Shown here: one piece after another, positions 35,302-45,300 of the stretch | Layout: every line of letters starts with the position of its first letter | How positions within the stretch are numbered: position 1 is the first letter of the stretch | Origin: CAZAPG01 sp964486935 | GTDB taxonomy: Bacteria > Chloroflexota > Anaerolineae > 4572-78 > J111 | DNA: 64,000 nt | Assembly (NCBI GenBank): GCA_964486935.1 | Contig: CAZAPG010000039.1 | Location: 1 to 64,000, forward strand | Direction of reading: 5' to 3' | The notes under the pieces: model-generated | Told to the model about the DNA's origin: nothing | Databases searched by the model: none | What the model saw: the letters and a program-made list of their open reading frames with translations, nothing else | Program-made: the position numbers and the translations under genes

Positions 35302-36123
35302 TTATTGAAAGATAACATCTCCCTGTTGCAAATGAAACAACCCTTTTTCTAATACTGTCTGGTGAGGCGTGTCGCGCAGGCCGGCCTGTTCCGCCGCCGA
35401 GAGCGCCAGCGGCAGCACCGGGGCCAGCGAATTGCATTGAATAAATACCTCGGCCTGCCGGGCTACGCGGGGGCGGGTAATGACCCCGCCAAAGCCCACC
35501 ACCAGATTGACCGCCGGGCGGGCGGCCAAATCGCTCATGCCATCGCCCACCAGCATGGCCCGCCCGGTTTTGCCCCGCAGCAGGTCGCGCACCACCTGGG
35601 CCTTGCCCTCAGATTCGATGAGCGGGCTGTGTTCCGGGTCCAGATACTCCTCGTCGGGGCGCTGGCCCCAGCGGTCTTGCTGGTAATCCCACCACTGGCC
35701 GGAGAGCCGGTTGTACTGCACCTCAACCGCCCTGATATTCTGGCGAGGAATGCCCAGCCACTCGCCAAAGGGGCGCACCGCCGCCAACAGGCCGCCGCTA
35801 ACAATAAACAGCTCTTTGCCGGCATGTCGTAAGGCGTTAATTACTTCCACTGCATGGGGAACCAGGGTGTTGCGGTAGCATTGCTCCAAAGCGCGAATTT
35901 CGGCGCGGGTGGGGCGGAGCAGGTCCAGGCGGCGGTCGTACACGCTTTGCAGGTGAACTTCGCCTTCCATGGCGGCGTCGGTCATTTGTTTGATTTTCTC
36001 AAATTTGCCTTTTTGGCGGGCCAACTCGTCAATGCCCTCGATGGCGCTGAGGGTGCTGTCGCAATCAAAAAAGATAAAATCAAAGCCGGGCCAGTCGGGG
36101 TCAAACAACCGGTTGCCAGCCAT
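35302..36123 (-). CDS. serB: Phosphoserine phosphatase-like HAD hydrolase
   Basis: This enzyme would dephosphorylate O-phosphoserine, the last step of serine synthesis. HAD motifs are present: FFDCDSTLSAIEGID (nucleophile Asp), VSGGLL (motif II), a Lys in EGKAQVVRDLL, and GDGMSDLAA (motif IV). The start is the ATG at 36123, with GGAGG six bases upstream; the frame extends 20 codons further without support. At 273 residues it is longer than the core SerB. It stands directly upstream of serA, which supports the substrate assignment. Confidence 0.9.
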   Translation of the reverse strand: MAGNRLFDPDWPGFDFIFFDCDSTLSAIEGIDELARQKGKFEKIKQMTDAAMEGEVHLQSVYDRRLDLLRPTRAEIRALEQCYRNTLVPHAVEVINALRHAGKELFIVSGGLLAAVRPFGEWLGIPRQNIRAVEVQYNRLSGQWWDYQQDRWGQRPDEEYLDPEHSPLIESEGKAQVVRDLLRGKTGRAMLVGDGMSDLAARPAVNLVVGFGGVITRPRVARQAEVFIQCNSLAPVLPLALSAAEQAGLRDTPHQTVLEKGLFHLQQGDVIFQ

Positions 36124-36229
36124 AGCGACCTCCAAACAAATGGCGGACACACACAGGTGTATCCGCCATTGGGTACTTGCCATTAATTTTTTGCAGTTTA
36201 CCTCAGTTGCTAAATCCGGTCAATAAATT

Positions 36230-37498
36230 TCAGGCGGCTGCGGCTGCGGCCTTTTCAAAGGTGGTCAGGGCCTGGTCAATTTGGGCTTCAGTCACAGTCA
36301 GCGGCGGAATCCAGCGGATAACGTTGGCGTACATGCCGCAGGTCAGCAAAATCAAATTGCCTTGCTCCAGGGCGTTGGCAGCAATTTTTTTGGTCAGGTC
36401 GGCCTCGGGCTGGCCGGTATTGGGGTTGCTGAACTCGCAGCCCACCATCAGGCCCAGGCCGCGCACATCGCCCAGCACCGGAAAGCGGCTTTGAATTTCG
36501 GCCAGGCCGTCCATCAATTGTTGGCCGCGCGCGGCGGCGTTTTCAACCAGCCCTTCTTCTTTAATAACTTTAATGGTGGCTTCGGCGGCGGCGCAGCCCA
36601 TAGCGTTGCCGCCGTAGGTGCCGCCGTGCGTGCCGGTTTGCCATTTGCTCATTAGTTCCCGGCTGGCGGCAATGCCGGAGATGGGGAAGCCGCTGGCCAT
36701 GCCCTTGGCCATCACCATAATATCGGCCTGGATGCCGGCGTGTTGGTGGGCAAAAAATTTGCCGGTGCGGCCAAAGCCGCTTTGCACCTCGTCGATGATG
36801 AGCAGAATGCCGTGTTCGCTGCACACGCGGCGCAGCCCCTGTAAAAATTGAGGCGGGGCCGGCACGTAGCCGCCCTCGCCCAGCACCGGTTCGATGACCA
36901 TGGCGGCGGTTTCTTGCGGCGCGCTTTGGGTGTGCAAAATCATATCCAGCTCGCGCAGGGCATATTCGCTGACCTGCTCGTCGTTCATGCCGTAGCGGTA
37001 GGCGTAGGGAAAGGGAGCCACAAACACGCCGCCGGGCAGGGGTTGGTAATTAACCCGGTACACAGTTTTGGCCGTGGTCATGGCCATGGTCTGGGCGGTG
37101 CGTCCGTGAAAGCTGCCCTGGAATACAATAATGTTGGTTCGACCCGTGGCGTGTCGGGCTAATTTTACCGCGCCCTCAACCGCTTCTGCCCCGGAGTTGG
37201 AGAAAAAGAAGGTATCTAAATTATCGGGCGTTACCTCATTGAGGGCGTGGCTCAGGCGAATGAGCGGCTCGTGAAAATAGCAGTTTACCTGGGCGTGCAT
37301 AATTTTGGCCACCTGCTCCTGCACGGCTTTAACCACCGCCGGGTGGCTGTGGCCGGTGTTGGTGACGCCAATGCCGCTGGTAAAATCCAGATATTTTTGG
37401 CCGTCGGTGGTGTACACATAGCTGCCTTCGCCCCGTTCAACAACCAGATTGGTAATTCTCCCCCACACCGGGGAGATGTGAGATAAATCGTGCGTCAT
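36230..37498 (-). CDS. Class III PLP aminotransferase (4-aminobutyrate/ornithine type)
   Basis: This pyridoxal-phosphate enzyme transfers an omega-amino group to a 2-oxo acid. Family marks are FTSGIGVTNTGHSHP, FSNSGAEAVEGAVKLAR, SFHGRT, DEVQSGFGRTG and the PLP-lysine in MAKGMASGFPISG. The C-terminal VIRWIPPLTVTEAQID is typical of the 4-aminobutyrate aminotransferase branch. AAAGGAG lies nine bases before the ATG at 37498. It lies about 100 bases upstream of serB on the same strand. It is not the SerC-type (class V) enzyme of serine synthesis, so a link to serA/serB is uncertain. Confidence 0.92.
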   Translation of the reverse strand: MTHDLSHISPVWGRITNLVVERGEGSYVYTTDGQKYLDFTSGIGVTNTGHSHPAVVKAVQEQVAKIMHAQVNCYFHEPLIRLSHALNEVTPDNLDTFFFSNSGAEAVEGAVKLARHATGRTNIIVFQGSFHGRTAQTMAMTTAKTVYRVNYQPLPGGVFVAPFPYAYRYGMNDEQVSEYALRELDMILHTQSAPQETAAMVIEPVLGEGGYVPAPPQFLQGLRRVCSEHGILLIIDEVQSGFGRTGKFFAHQHAGIQADIMVMAKGMASGFPISGIAASRELMSKWQTGTHGGTYGGNAMGCAAAEATIKVIKEEGLVENAAARGQQLMDGLAEIQSRFPVLGDVRGLGLMVGCEFSNPNTGQPEADLTKKIAANALEQGNLILLTCGMYANVIRWIPPLTVTEAQIDQALTTFEKAAAAAA

Positions 37499-37821
37499 GG
37501 CAAGGTTGCTCCTTTGGGTAAATAAGCCTGTTTTACCGGGCGTGTCCAACATTTTAGGAGGACGGGGGGTGTGGGGGTATCTCCCCCCCGCGCTTTCCAA
37601 AAATTCTGGACGCGCCTATTTTACTTTAGATAGAGAGGATAAACAAAGAGTCGGCCTGGTAGTTTTGAATTGCCGGGAAAAATGGCGTATCGGGTTAGCT
37701 TTTTTGGGGGGGACAGTAGTACAATTTTGTAATTGCTCAATTTGCAGATAAGGGGTTAAAGTGGAATTGTTTGATAGATTACCCCGGTAATTTCGCGCTC
37801 GATTACGTAAAGGAACAGGAG
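37499..37821. other. Intergenic region with GC-rich palindromic repeat
   Basis: Besides the inverted-repeat element at 37539-37616 this divergent region should hold promoters for the aminotransferase (left) and cyclase (right). I find no strong -35/-10 pair. No gene is visible. Confidence 0.4.
37539..37616. repeat. Palindromic intergenic element
   Basis: GGCGTGTCCA (37539-37548) pairs with TGGACGCGCC (37607-37616). The centre is an extreme G-run/C-run hairpin (GGGGGTATCTCCCCC). The 78-bp unit looks like a mobile or interspersed palindrome. Confidence 0.5.
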
Positions 37822-40311
37822 ATGTTAAATTCTATCGTATTGCCCAGCCAGGCGGTGGTTCCGCTGGGGGTTGCTATAGCTCATCTGGCGCTGATTTTTT
37901 TTATTGTATACCGGCGCAGATTTAGAAGTTATGTTTTCCCTCACATTTTTGTTGCCTACCTGTTGCTGACCTTTTTTTGGAATATTAACCTGGTCATTGT
38001 GGTCAACAATTTCCCCACCCCCTGGCCTGGTTTAAGCTGGACTCAACTGGTGCCGTATGGTTTGGGGTTTTTGGGGCTGTTGTATTGGATGTTTGCCCGC
38101 GCCTTTTTGCAAACTTCCTGGAAGTCGCCGTGGACGTGGCTGCTGGGGATAACCGGCCTGGCCGGCCTGGCTTTGGCTGTAAGCCTGGATTTGGGCTGGA
38201 TTTTGTTGCCTGCCCCGGCTTTGGCCTGGAGCGGCGGCCGGGTGTCTGCGGCAAACCTTGGTTTTATGGCGGGCGTGTTGTGTTGGTGGTTATTTATTGC
38301 CGGCACATTGGCCGCCACTTCCACTCAGCTTTCGCGCACCCAAAGCCCGGCCCACAAAAACCGAATTCAATATCTGTTGTTAGCCACCGTTGCGCTCTCG
38401 GTGGGGTATGGCCTGTATCTAACCCTGGCCGAGCCGTTTTGGACAGCCGGCCTGTTAGTTACCTGGTTGGGGAATACGCTCACCGGTTACATTGTAACGG
38501 TAGAAAATTTAATTGATTTGGGCACCGGCATTCGCCGCACAGTCAGATGGCTGGTGATTATTACCGTTACCATTGCGCTTTACATGGTTGGCATCTATCT
38601 GGTTCAAATTTTTTTGGGCGATTTTTTGGCCGCTACCTTTTTAGCCCGTTTTTTAGACCCGGTATTGCTGGTAGCTGTAGTTACGGCGGTGCTGCTAACT
38701 ATTGTGCACACGCCTGTTACCCGCTTTAGCCGCAACCTGACCGACCGCCTGCTGTTTGGCCGGCACTACGATTTTCAAACGGTAATTCAGCAGTATACCC
38801 AATCTATCAGCAATATCCTTTACCTGGATGAGTTGGCCGACGCCGCCTTGAGTTGTATCAAGCAGAATCTTGGTATTGACCAGGCAGTGCTGTTTATGCT
38901 CGACTTTTCCGGCGAGTCCCATTTTCATTTTAGAACGCTACCTTACAGAATAACCCGTCAATTTCCAGAAACGCTGGCGCTCCGCCAGGACACGCCGGTG
39001 ATGGACCGGCTAATTCGCGGAGGCCAGCCGCTGGCCCAATACACGCTGGATATTTCGCCGCATTTTCAATCCACCCCCGAAGCCGAACGCATCGCCTTAA
39101 AGGCAATGGGCTTTGAGTGGTACATCCCCATTATTAGAAAGCAAGAGTTGATTGGTATTTTTGCGCTGGGGCCAAAAACATCAAAGCGAGCCTACAGCAA
39201 CCAGGACCTGCAACTGCTCACCACCCTGGCCGACCAGACCGGCCTGGCCCTGGAAAACGCCAGCCTGGTTGACCGCTTGCAGCAGAACTACCGGGAAATT
39301 GCCCGCATGAAAAACCTGATGGACAACGTGTTTGACAGCATGGACAACGGCGTTATCACCACCGATTTGGTGGGCAAAATTACCCTGTTCAACAAAGCCG
39401 CCGAAACTATTCTGGCGCTGCCGCCAGCCGAGCAAAGCATTGGCAAACCTTACAACGAGGTGCTGCCCGCGCTGGCAACCACCATTTTCCCCAACCTGGT
39501 GGCCAATGTTTTGAAACGCCAGGACCATTATGCGGATTATGAACTTATTTCTGAAGTGCCGGGGCGCGGGCGAGTCAATTTGAGCCTCAATTTGGCCCCG
39601 CTCAAAGATGCGCACAACCAAATCCGCGGCGTAACTATGGTTATGGACGACCTGACCGAAACCAAACGTCTGCAAGCCGTGCAGGATATGTTCCGGCGCT
39701 ACGTGTCGCCCGCTGTAGTTGACCGCCTGCCCTCCGACCCCTCGAAGCTGGAGTTGGGCGGGCACCGGCAGATGATTACCGTGCTGTTTGCCGATATTCG
39801 CGGCTTTACCGGTTTTGGCGAAAAGCTGCCGCCGGAAAAACTGGTTGATATTTTGAACGAGTATCTCTCGATGGCGGCGGCCTCTATTTTGATGTACGAA
39901 GGCACCCTGGATAAATTTATGGGCGATGCCGTCATGGGTATTTTTAACGCGCCGCTAGAGCAAAACGACCACGCGCTGCGGGCCGTGCGGGCGGCTGCGG
40001 CTATGCAGAAAGCCATTGCCGATTATCACCGCAATATGGCCCATGAGCGCAACCTGAGTTTTGGCATTGGCATTCACGTTGGCGAGGCGGTGGTGGGCAA
40101 CATTGGCATGTCTGACCGCATGGACTACACCGCCATCGGCGATACGGTGAACCTGGCTAAACGCATTCAGGAAAACACGCCGGGCAACAAGGTTTTAATT
40201 AGTGAAGACGTATATAAAATAGTCAACGGCTCGGTCAAGGCCATCTTCTTTAAAGAGATGACCGTCAAGGGGCGTCAGCGGCCGGTAAAAACTTATGAAC
40301 TGAGAATGTAA
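37822..40311 (+). CDS. Membrane class III adenylate/guanylate cyclase with GAF and PAS domains
   Basis: The first 310 residues contain about eight hydrophobic helices resembling the 7TM sensor of some histidine kinases. A GAF domain (about 340-500), a PAS domain (about 515-630, MDNVFDSMDNGVITTD) and a class III cyclase domain (about 660-820) follow. Both metal-binding aspartates are present in FADIRGFTGFG and KFMGDAVMGIFN, and the transition-state region DYTAIGDTVNLAKR is intact, so it should make cAMP or cGMP. AAAGGA lies eight bases before the ATG at 37822; an upstream in-frame start adds 17 unconvincing residues. It converges on the cyclic-nucleotide-binding kinase four bases away. Confidence 0.92.
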   Translation: MLNSIVLPSQAVVPLGVAIAHLALIFFIVYRRRFRSYVFPHIFVAYLLLTFFWNINLVIVVNNFPTPWPGLSWTQLVPYGLGFLGLLYWMFARAFLQTSWKSPWTWLLGITGLAGLALAVSLDLGWILLPAPALAWSGGRVSAANLGFMAGVLCWWLFIAGTLAATSTQLSRTQSPAHKNRIQYLLLATVALSVGYGLYLTLAEPFWTAGLLVTWLGNTLTGYIVTVENLIDLGTGIRRTVRWLVIITVTIALYMVGIYLVQIFLGDFLAATFLARFLDPVLLVAVVTAVLLTIVHTPVTRFSRNLTDRLLFGRHYDFQTVIQQYTQSISNILYLDELADAALSCIKQNLGIDQAVLFMLDFSGESHFHFRTLPYRITRQFPETLALRQDTPVMDRLIRGGQPLAQYTLDISPHFQSTPEAERIALKAMGFEWYIPIIRKQELIGIFALGPKTSKRAYSNQDLQLLTTLADQTGLALENASLVDRLQQNYREIARMKNLMDNVFDSMDNGVITTDLVGKITLFNKAAETILALPPAEQSIGKPYNEVLPALATTIFPNLVANVLKRQDHYADYELISEVPGRGRVNLSLNLAPLKDAHNQIRGVTMVMDDLTETKRLQAVQDMFRRYVSPAVVDRLPSDPSKLELGGHRQMITVLFADIRGFTGFGEKLPPEKLVDILNEYLSMAAASILMYEGTLDKFMGDAVMGIFNAPLEQNDHALRAVRAAAAMQKAIADYHRNMAHERNLSFGIGIHVGEAVVGNIGMSDRMDYTAIGDTVNLAKRIQENTPGNKVLISEDVYKIVNGSVKAIFFKEMTVKGRQRPVKTYELRM

Positions 40312-40315
40312 TGGA

Positions 40316-41593
40316 TTATTCGGCGGCCGGTTGAGCGTTGAGAGCAGGGTTAAGCGGCAGGGTAAAAATAAAACGGCTGCCGTCTTTGTCTTCCTCGGAC
40401 TCTACCCAAATTTTGCCGCCGTGGGCCTCTATGGTCATACGGCAAAAAGCCAGGCCCAGCCCAAAGCCGCTGCCCCGGCCTTGTTCTCCATTAATCTGGG
40501 CAAAGCGGTCAAAAATTCGCTCTCTGTCTTCGGGGGGGATGCCGGGGCCGGTATCGGCCACGGTGATGGTGATGAAATCATCTTTTAACTCGCTGTGAAC
40601 GGTAATTTGCCCCCGGCTGGGGGTGTATTTGATAGCGTTATTGATCAGGTTGCTTAAAACCCGGTAAATTTTGTCTCTATCGGCTTGAATGGTGGGTAAA
40701 TCCTGGGGGGCGAAGGTTTCCACATTAATCCCCTCCATCTCAATAAATACCTGGGTTCTATCAATTGCCTCTTTGATAAGCTGGGGCAAGTTAACCGAGG
40801 ATAGTTTCAGTTCCGATTGCCCTGCTTCCATGCGGGCGATATCCAGCAGCGAATCGACCATGAGTTGCAAATGGTCGCAGTTGGCGTTGGCAATTTCTAA
40901 AAGCTGCTGGTTAGCTTGCAGCACGTCTTCTGGCAAAACCATTTCTAAAATTTTAACCGCGCCAAACAGGCTGGAGATAGGGTGACGCATGTCGTGCACA
41001 ATTAAATCTATGGTGCTTTGGCGTAGTCGTTCAAGTTCCAGCAGTTGTTGTTTTTCGGTTTGCAGGTCGATGAGTTGTTTGCTCAGTTGCAATTCGGCTC
41101 GCGAGCTGGCCTTGCGGGCATCGTCGGCGGCGCGCAGCCGGGCGCTGAGTGTTCCTAAAATGCTCAACCCCATGCTGGGGTTGCTACTGAGCCATTGCTC
41201 AAAATCTTCCCGTCTTATTCTTAAAGTTCTCAGGTCCTCTAAAGCTACTACCGTGGCCGAGCGCGGCTGGTCTTCTAACAGGGCCATTTCGCCAATAATT
41301 TCGCCTACGCCCCTAAAACCCAGCACGGTGGGCGAGTCGATGTTGCCTTTGAGCACCGCTACCCGCCCGGACCAGATAATGTACATGGTATCGCCAGAGT
41401 CGCCCTCTTTAAAAATAATCTCGCCGGGTTGGTAGTGATGTTCGCTCAGTAACTTAGACAGAAGCTGGCGACCGGCTGTGGCCAGCAAATGAAGAAAAGA
41501 AGGCCCCAGCCCGCTGTCAATAATATCTGCTGTGGTGGCGCTGGCGTTCAGTAAATTTTCAAGTTTTTGCCGCGATAATTTTTCAGAAGACAT
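40316..41593 (-). CDS. Histidine kinase with N-terminal cyclic-nucleotide-binding domain
   Basis: Residues 30-150 form a cNMP-binding domain. Its phosphate-binding cassette is well kept in IIGEMALLEDQPRSATV, with the Glu and Arg that contact the nucleotide. A coiled coil leads to the HisKA domain with the phosphoacceptor His in IVHDMRHPISSL, and a HATPase_c domain has N, G1 and G2 boxes (LINNAIKYTP, DTGPGIPPEDRERIF, GFGLGLAFC). There is no membrane helix. The natural inference is that cAMP or cGMP controls phosphorylation, perhaps from the convergent cyclase next door. A TATAAT-like -10 lies about 40 bases upstream on the minus strand. No response regulator is adjacent. Confidence 0.93.
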   Translation of the reverse strand: MSSEKLSRQKLENLLNASATTADIIDSGLGPSFLHLLATAGRQLLSKLLSEHHYQPGEIIFKEGDSGDTMYIIWSGRVAVLKGNIDSPTVLGFRGVGEIIGEMALLEDQPRSATVVALEDLRTLRIRREDFEQWLSSNPSMGLSILGTLSARLRAADDARKASSRAELQLSKQLIDLQTEKQQLLELERLRQSTIDLIVHDMRHPISSLFGAVKILEMVLPEDVLQANQQLLEIANANCDHLQLMVDSLLDIARMEAGQSELKLSSVNLPQLIKEAIDRTQVFIEMEGINVETFAPQDLPTIQADRDKIYRVLSNLINNAIKYTPSRGQITVHSELKDDFITITVADTGPGIPPEDRERIFDRFAQINGEQGRGSGFGLGLAFCRMTIEAHGGKIWVESEEDKDGSRFIFTLPLNPALNAQPAAE

Positions 41594-41691
41594 ATTCCCC
41601 CTCCATTGATAACAGGGAATTGTACCGTATCATTATAGTTTTGAACAGTTGGGTTTGCCGGGTGGGTGCGAAGTTTTTAGCCTGTTTGGGG

Positions 41692-41721
41692 TTTACATTG
41701 TTAACACAAGGTGGATATAAT
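41692..41721 (+). promoter_or_regulatory. Orphan promoter-like sequence antisense to the pentapeptide gene
   Basis: TTTACA (41692-41697), 18 bases, then TATAAT (41716-41721) face right into the 3' end of the minus-strand pentapeptide gene. No plus-strand gene follows for 5 kb. Confidence 0.4.
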
Positions 41722-41770
41722 TTAACAGACTTTAAGGGGAATTACAACAGAGTAAAAAGTCCCAAAATAG

Positions 41771-42316
41771 TTAGTTGCGCTGTGAGCCATTGGGCATGAT
41801 GGCTTTATTTAAGCTGCCGGTAATGCTCAGTTGTTCTTTGGTGATGTTGGCATCGGTGAGGTTGGCGCCGCTTAAGTTGGCGGCGCTGGTATTAGCGCCA
41901 ATCATGGTTGCTTCGGTTAAGTTGGCGTCGGTCAGATTGGCTCTAAATAGATTGGCGCCTCTCAGATTAACCCGGTAAAAATTGGCGCCTGTTAAATTTG
42001 CGCCGTGCAGGTTAACCCGGCGCAGATCGGCTTCGCTCAGGTTGGCCTGGTTCAGGCTGGCTCTAAACAGGTTGGCGCCGCTTAAATTGGCATGGTTCAG
42101 ATGGGCGTTATTTAGATTGGCTTCACGCAGATAAGCCCAGCTCAAATCCGCTCCGCTTAGATTGGCCCCGCTCAAATTGACTCCGCTCAAATAAACGCGG
42201 CGCAGGTCAAGTTCGCCCAGGTCTGTATTTTGCAGGTCAAGGTTAGATAAATTGGGGATTTGGCCTTTGTTTCTGGCAGTTTTTATCATCTCGGTAATTT
42301 CTGCGCGGGTTATCAT
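41771..42316 (-). CDS. Pentapeptide-repeat protein coupled to the cyclase-ATPase gene
   Basis: After a 20-residue helical lead (MITRAEITEMIKTARNKGQ), nearly the entire protein is A(N/D)L-type pentapeptides: about 28 repeats from residue 22 to 170. This would form a beta-helix of about seven coils, with a cap ending IMPNGSQRN. The ATG at 42316 begins one base after the stop of the large cyclase gene, so translation is probably coupled. The longer frame to 42424 overlaps that gene and is not supported. The fixed coupling suggests a shared function, perhaps binding to or shielding a partner. No such role is proven. Confidence 0.87.
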   Translation of the reverse strand: MITRAEITEMIKTARNKGQIPNLSNLDLQNTDLGELDLRRVYLSGVNLSGANLSGADLSWAYLREANLNNAHLNHANLSGANLFRASLNQANLSEADLRRVNLHGANLTGANFYRVNLRGANLFRANLTDANLTEATMIGANTSAANLSGANLTDANITKEQLSITGSLNKAIMPNGSQRN

Positions 42317-42317
42317 T

Positions 42318-45300
42318 TTACACCAGGGGTTTGCTGGGGGTACCATTGCCCCGCCATCTTTTTTGATGAGGCAATGGTTCTCTGTTTTGCCACAAGGCGA
42401 TAATATCCTGGTGAATTTTAACACCGTTTAAGAATTTGTGCCGCAAAGCGCTATCGTGAATTGAACCGGCTTGTTTTTGCAGCAAGTTGTGGGCTGCGGC
42501 AAGAATCAGGCGGGTAAGTTCCTGTTCAACCGGAGTATCTGCGGCCAGGGTTTGCAAAACGTTGTAACAAGCCATATAAACCCATAGCGGGTCAATAAGG
42601 CCGGTTACGCCGTTATTTTCAATATAGCTTAAAATTTTGCCAACCGTTGAGCGAGCGCGTCCGGGCCAGTTTTGCGCCATCGCCAGGCCGGCTAACCCGG
42701 CCTGAATATCAATGGCCGGGCCGGGCTGCTTCATTTTGCGGCGTAGTTTTAGGGCCTGTTGATAAGCCGCGGTGGCGGCCTGAAATTGACCAAGGCCGGC
42801 TAAAGCGTGGCCCAAATAAGTAAGGCAAAAGCTTTCGCCTTCTGGGTGGCCTGTTTTGTGTAAAATAGACAATGCCAGGTCGCAGTAGCGTTGCGTGGTT
42901 CGGTAATCGCCCAACTGGTGGTAAACAAAGCCAAATTTGCCCAGCGTATTGGCCTCGCCGATGAGGCTGCCAAGTTCTTTACGAGTTTCCAGCGAGTGGC
43001 CCAGATAACTGCGGGCAACGTTGTAATCGCCCAGATGGGCGTAAACAACGCCCAGGTTGCTTAAGGTGTCGGCGCTGCCCTCGCGGTCGTCAACTTCTCG
43101 CTGAATTTCAAGCGTCTGTTCAAAATAATCCAGCGCAGCCTGATAGTCGCCCATACTCAGATAAATCAACCCAATGTTGCAAAATGGCTTAGACTCGTTG
43201 CGACGGTCGCCTATCTGGTAATATAGTGAAATAGCCTGCTCAAATTGGGTGCGGGCAGCCGGGTAATTACGCCGGTAGTAGTGGATGAGTCCGAGTATGT
43301 TTAAGTTACTGGCGTAGATTGAAGGATGGCTATGCGCGGCGCAAATTTTTTGGGCGCGCTGGCAATATGTTTGAGCTTTGGTATAGCTGCCTTTTAGCAA
43401 ATGGTATACAGCCAGATGATTTAGAGTTTCTGCCTTATTGTCAAAATTTTTGTTGCCTTTGGTTAATGCCTGCGCCTGCTTTAACTTTTTCAGGGCGGCA
43501 TCGCATTGACCCTGACGCAGCAGGGCCTTGGCCCACCAAAGATATCCCCGACATTTTTTGTCTTTGAATTGCCGGGCTAAAGCTACTGCCTGCTCGGCGG
43601 CCTGGATGGTTACGTTGTTTTCGCTGATGGCTTCGGCGTAGCGGGCCTGTCGCAAGGCAACGGTGGCTTTATATTCTTTTTTATTTAACTGTTGAACAAT
43701 TTCAGCCAGGGCAGTTAAATCTTGTTTTTGCGCTTCTCGCTTACCGTTGCGGTGGTATACGGTTTCTCTGGCTAAAATTAACTGATAACGCTCCAGCAGG
43801 TCAGTTTTGGGGGTCAAATCAAGGGCGCGGTTAAGGTAGCCAACCGCTTCGGCGTTGGCAAATTGGGCTACGGCCTGGCGGGCAATGCGGCTGGCGTAGA
43901 ATCGTTCTCGTTCTTCATCTTCGGCTTGATGCCAGTGATAGACAAGCAGAGCCTGATAGGGTGCAACCGGCGCGGCTACCGGCGGCAGGGTGGGCGTTAG
44001 TGGAAAGTTTTGGTTGATTTCTGCGTGCAGTGGCGGAGACACGCCGTTCAATTCTGAACCGTAGGTGGTCTCATACCATTGGGCCACGGTGCGGTGAAGT
44101 TGCCTTCGCCGGCCAAACAGTAATGATTGGTAGGCAACTTCTTTAATGATAACGTGTTTGAAAGCGTAAATTTGGTTGGCGTCCGGGCTTTCGGGGCGGA
44201 TAAAATCCAGGTAGACTAAATCGTTAAGATAATCGCTAAATAATTGTTCTTTAATTTCTAAATGCTGGTTGAGGGTGTTGTATAGGGTGGTAAAAGAAAA
44301 GGTGTGCCCAATGACGGCGGCTACTCTGAGCATTAGCTGTTTTTCTGGCGGCAGTTGGTCTATGCGGGAGAGAATGACGCTTTGAATAGTAGAGGGCAGC
44401 GTTTGGGCGGCGCGGTCCAGGTCTCCGCTAATCAGGCAGCGAATTTTATTTTGCATGGTCTTAAAGGAAATAAAGCCGTTATCATGCAAGGCGTAAAATA
44501 TTTCTTCGGCAAAAAAAGGGTTGCCGCCGGCCCGCCGGCGAACCAATTCGGCCACGGTTTCGGGCAGGTCGTTGCGGGTCAGGCTCATTCTGCCGGCGGC
44601 TACGGTTAATGTTTCATCGGCCGAGAGGGAATCCAGCCGCAGGTAGGTGGTTTCTTCTAACGCGCCCAGCATGATGGCTTCGGTGCGTTTGGTGACATTT
44701 TCCAGAGGCCGGGTTACAAAAATTAGCAACAGCGGCAGGCGGCGACTGATGGCTGCCACCGCAATTTGAACGGCCAGCTTCCACGAAGGTAAATCTAGCC
44801 AGTGGGCGTCTTCTAAAATTAGCAGTAGCGGTTTTTGGACGATGCTGGCTTTTAGCAGGGCCAGTACCAGTAAAACCAAATGCTGCTGGCGCTCTGTTGG
44901 GTCAAGCGAAGCGGTAATGGGGGTATCCGGCAGCTCCAGGTGCAGCAAACTGTTTAACAGGGGTAAATATTCCAGCAGGTCGGGAATTAACTTTTGGGCC
45001 TGGGCTGTTACCTGCTGTTGCCGTTGGGCCAGGCCGGTATCCTCCAGTTCAAAGTAACTGGTCAAAATTTCTTGCCAGATGTGGTAGGGGGTTTCTTGTT
45101 CTATACTTAACCCTATCCCCAGCAGAAGGTTAAAATTTAATTTCTCGGCCCTTTCCAGCAGCGCGCTGATTAAGCGCGATTTGCCGATACCGGCTTCACC
45201 CTCAACAATTACAATGCGGCTGTTGCCGTTGCTCACCTGCTGTAAGCAATCGGTTAGCCGGGCCAATTCGGCGCTGCGCCCTACCAGCCGCTCGCCTGTT

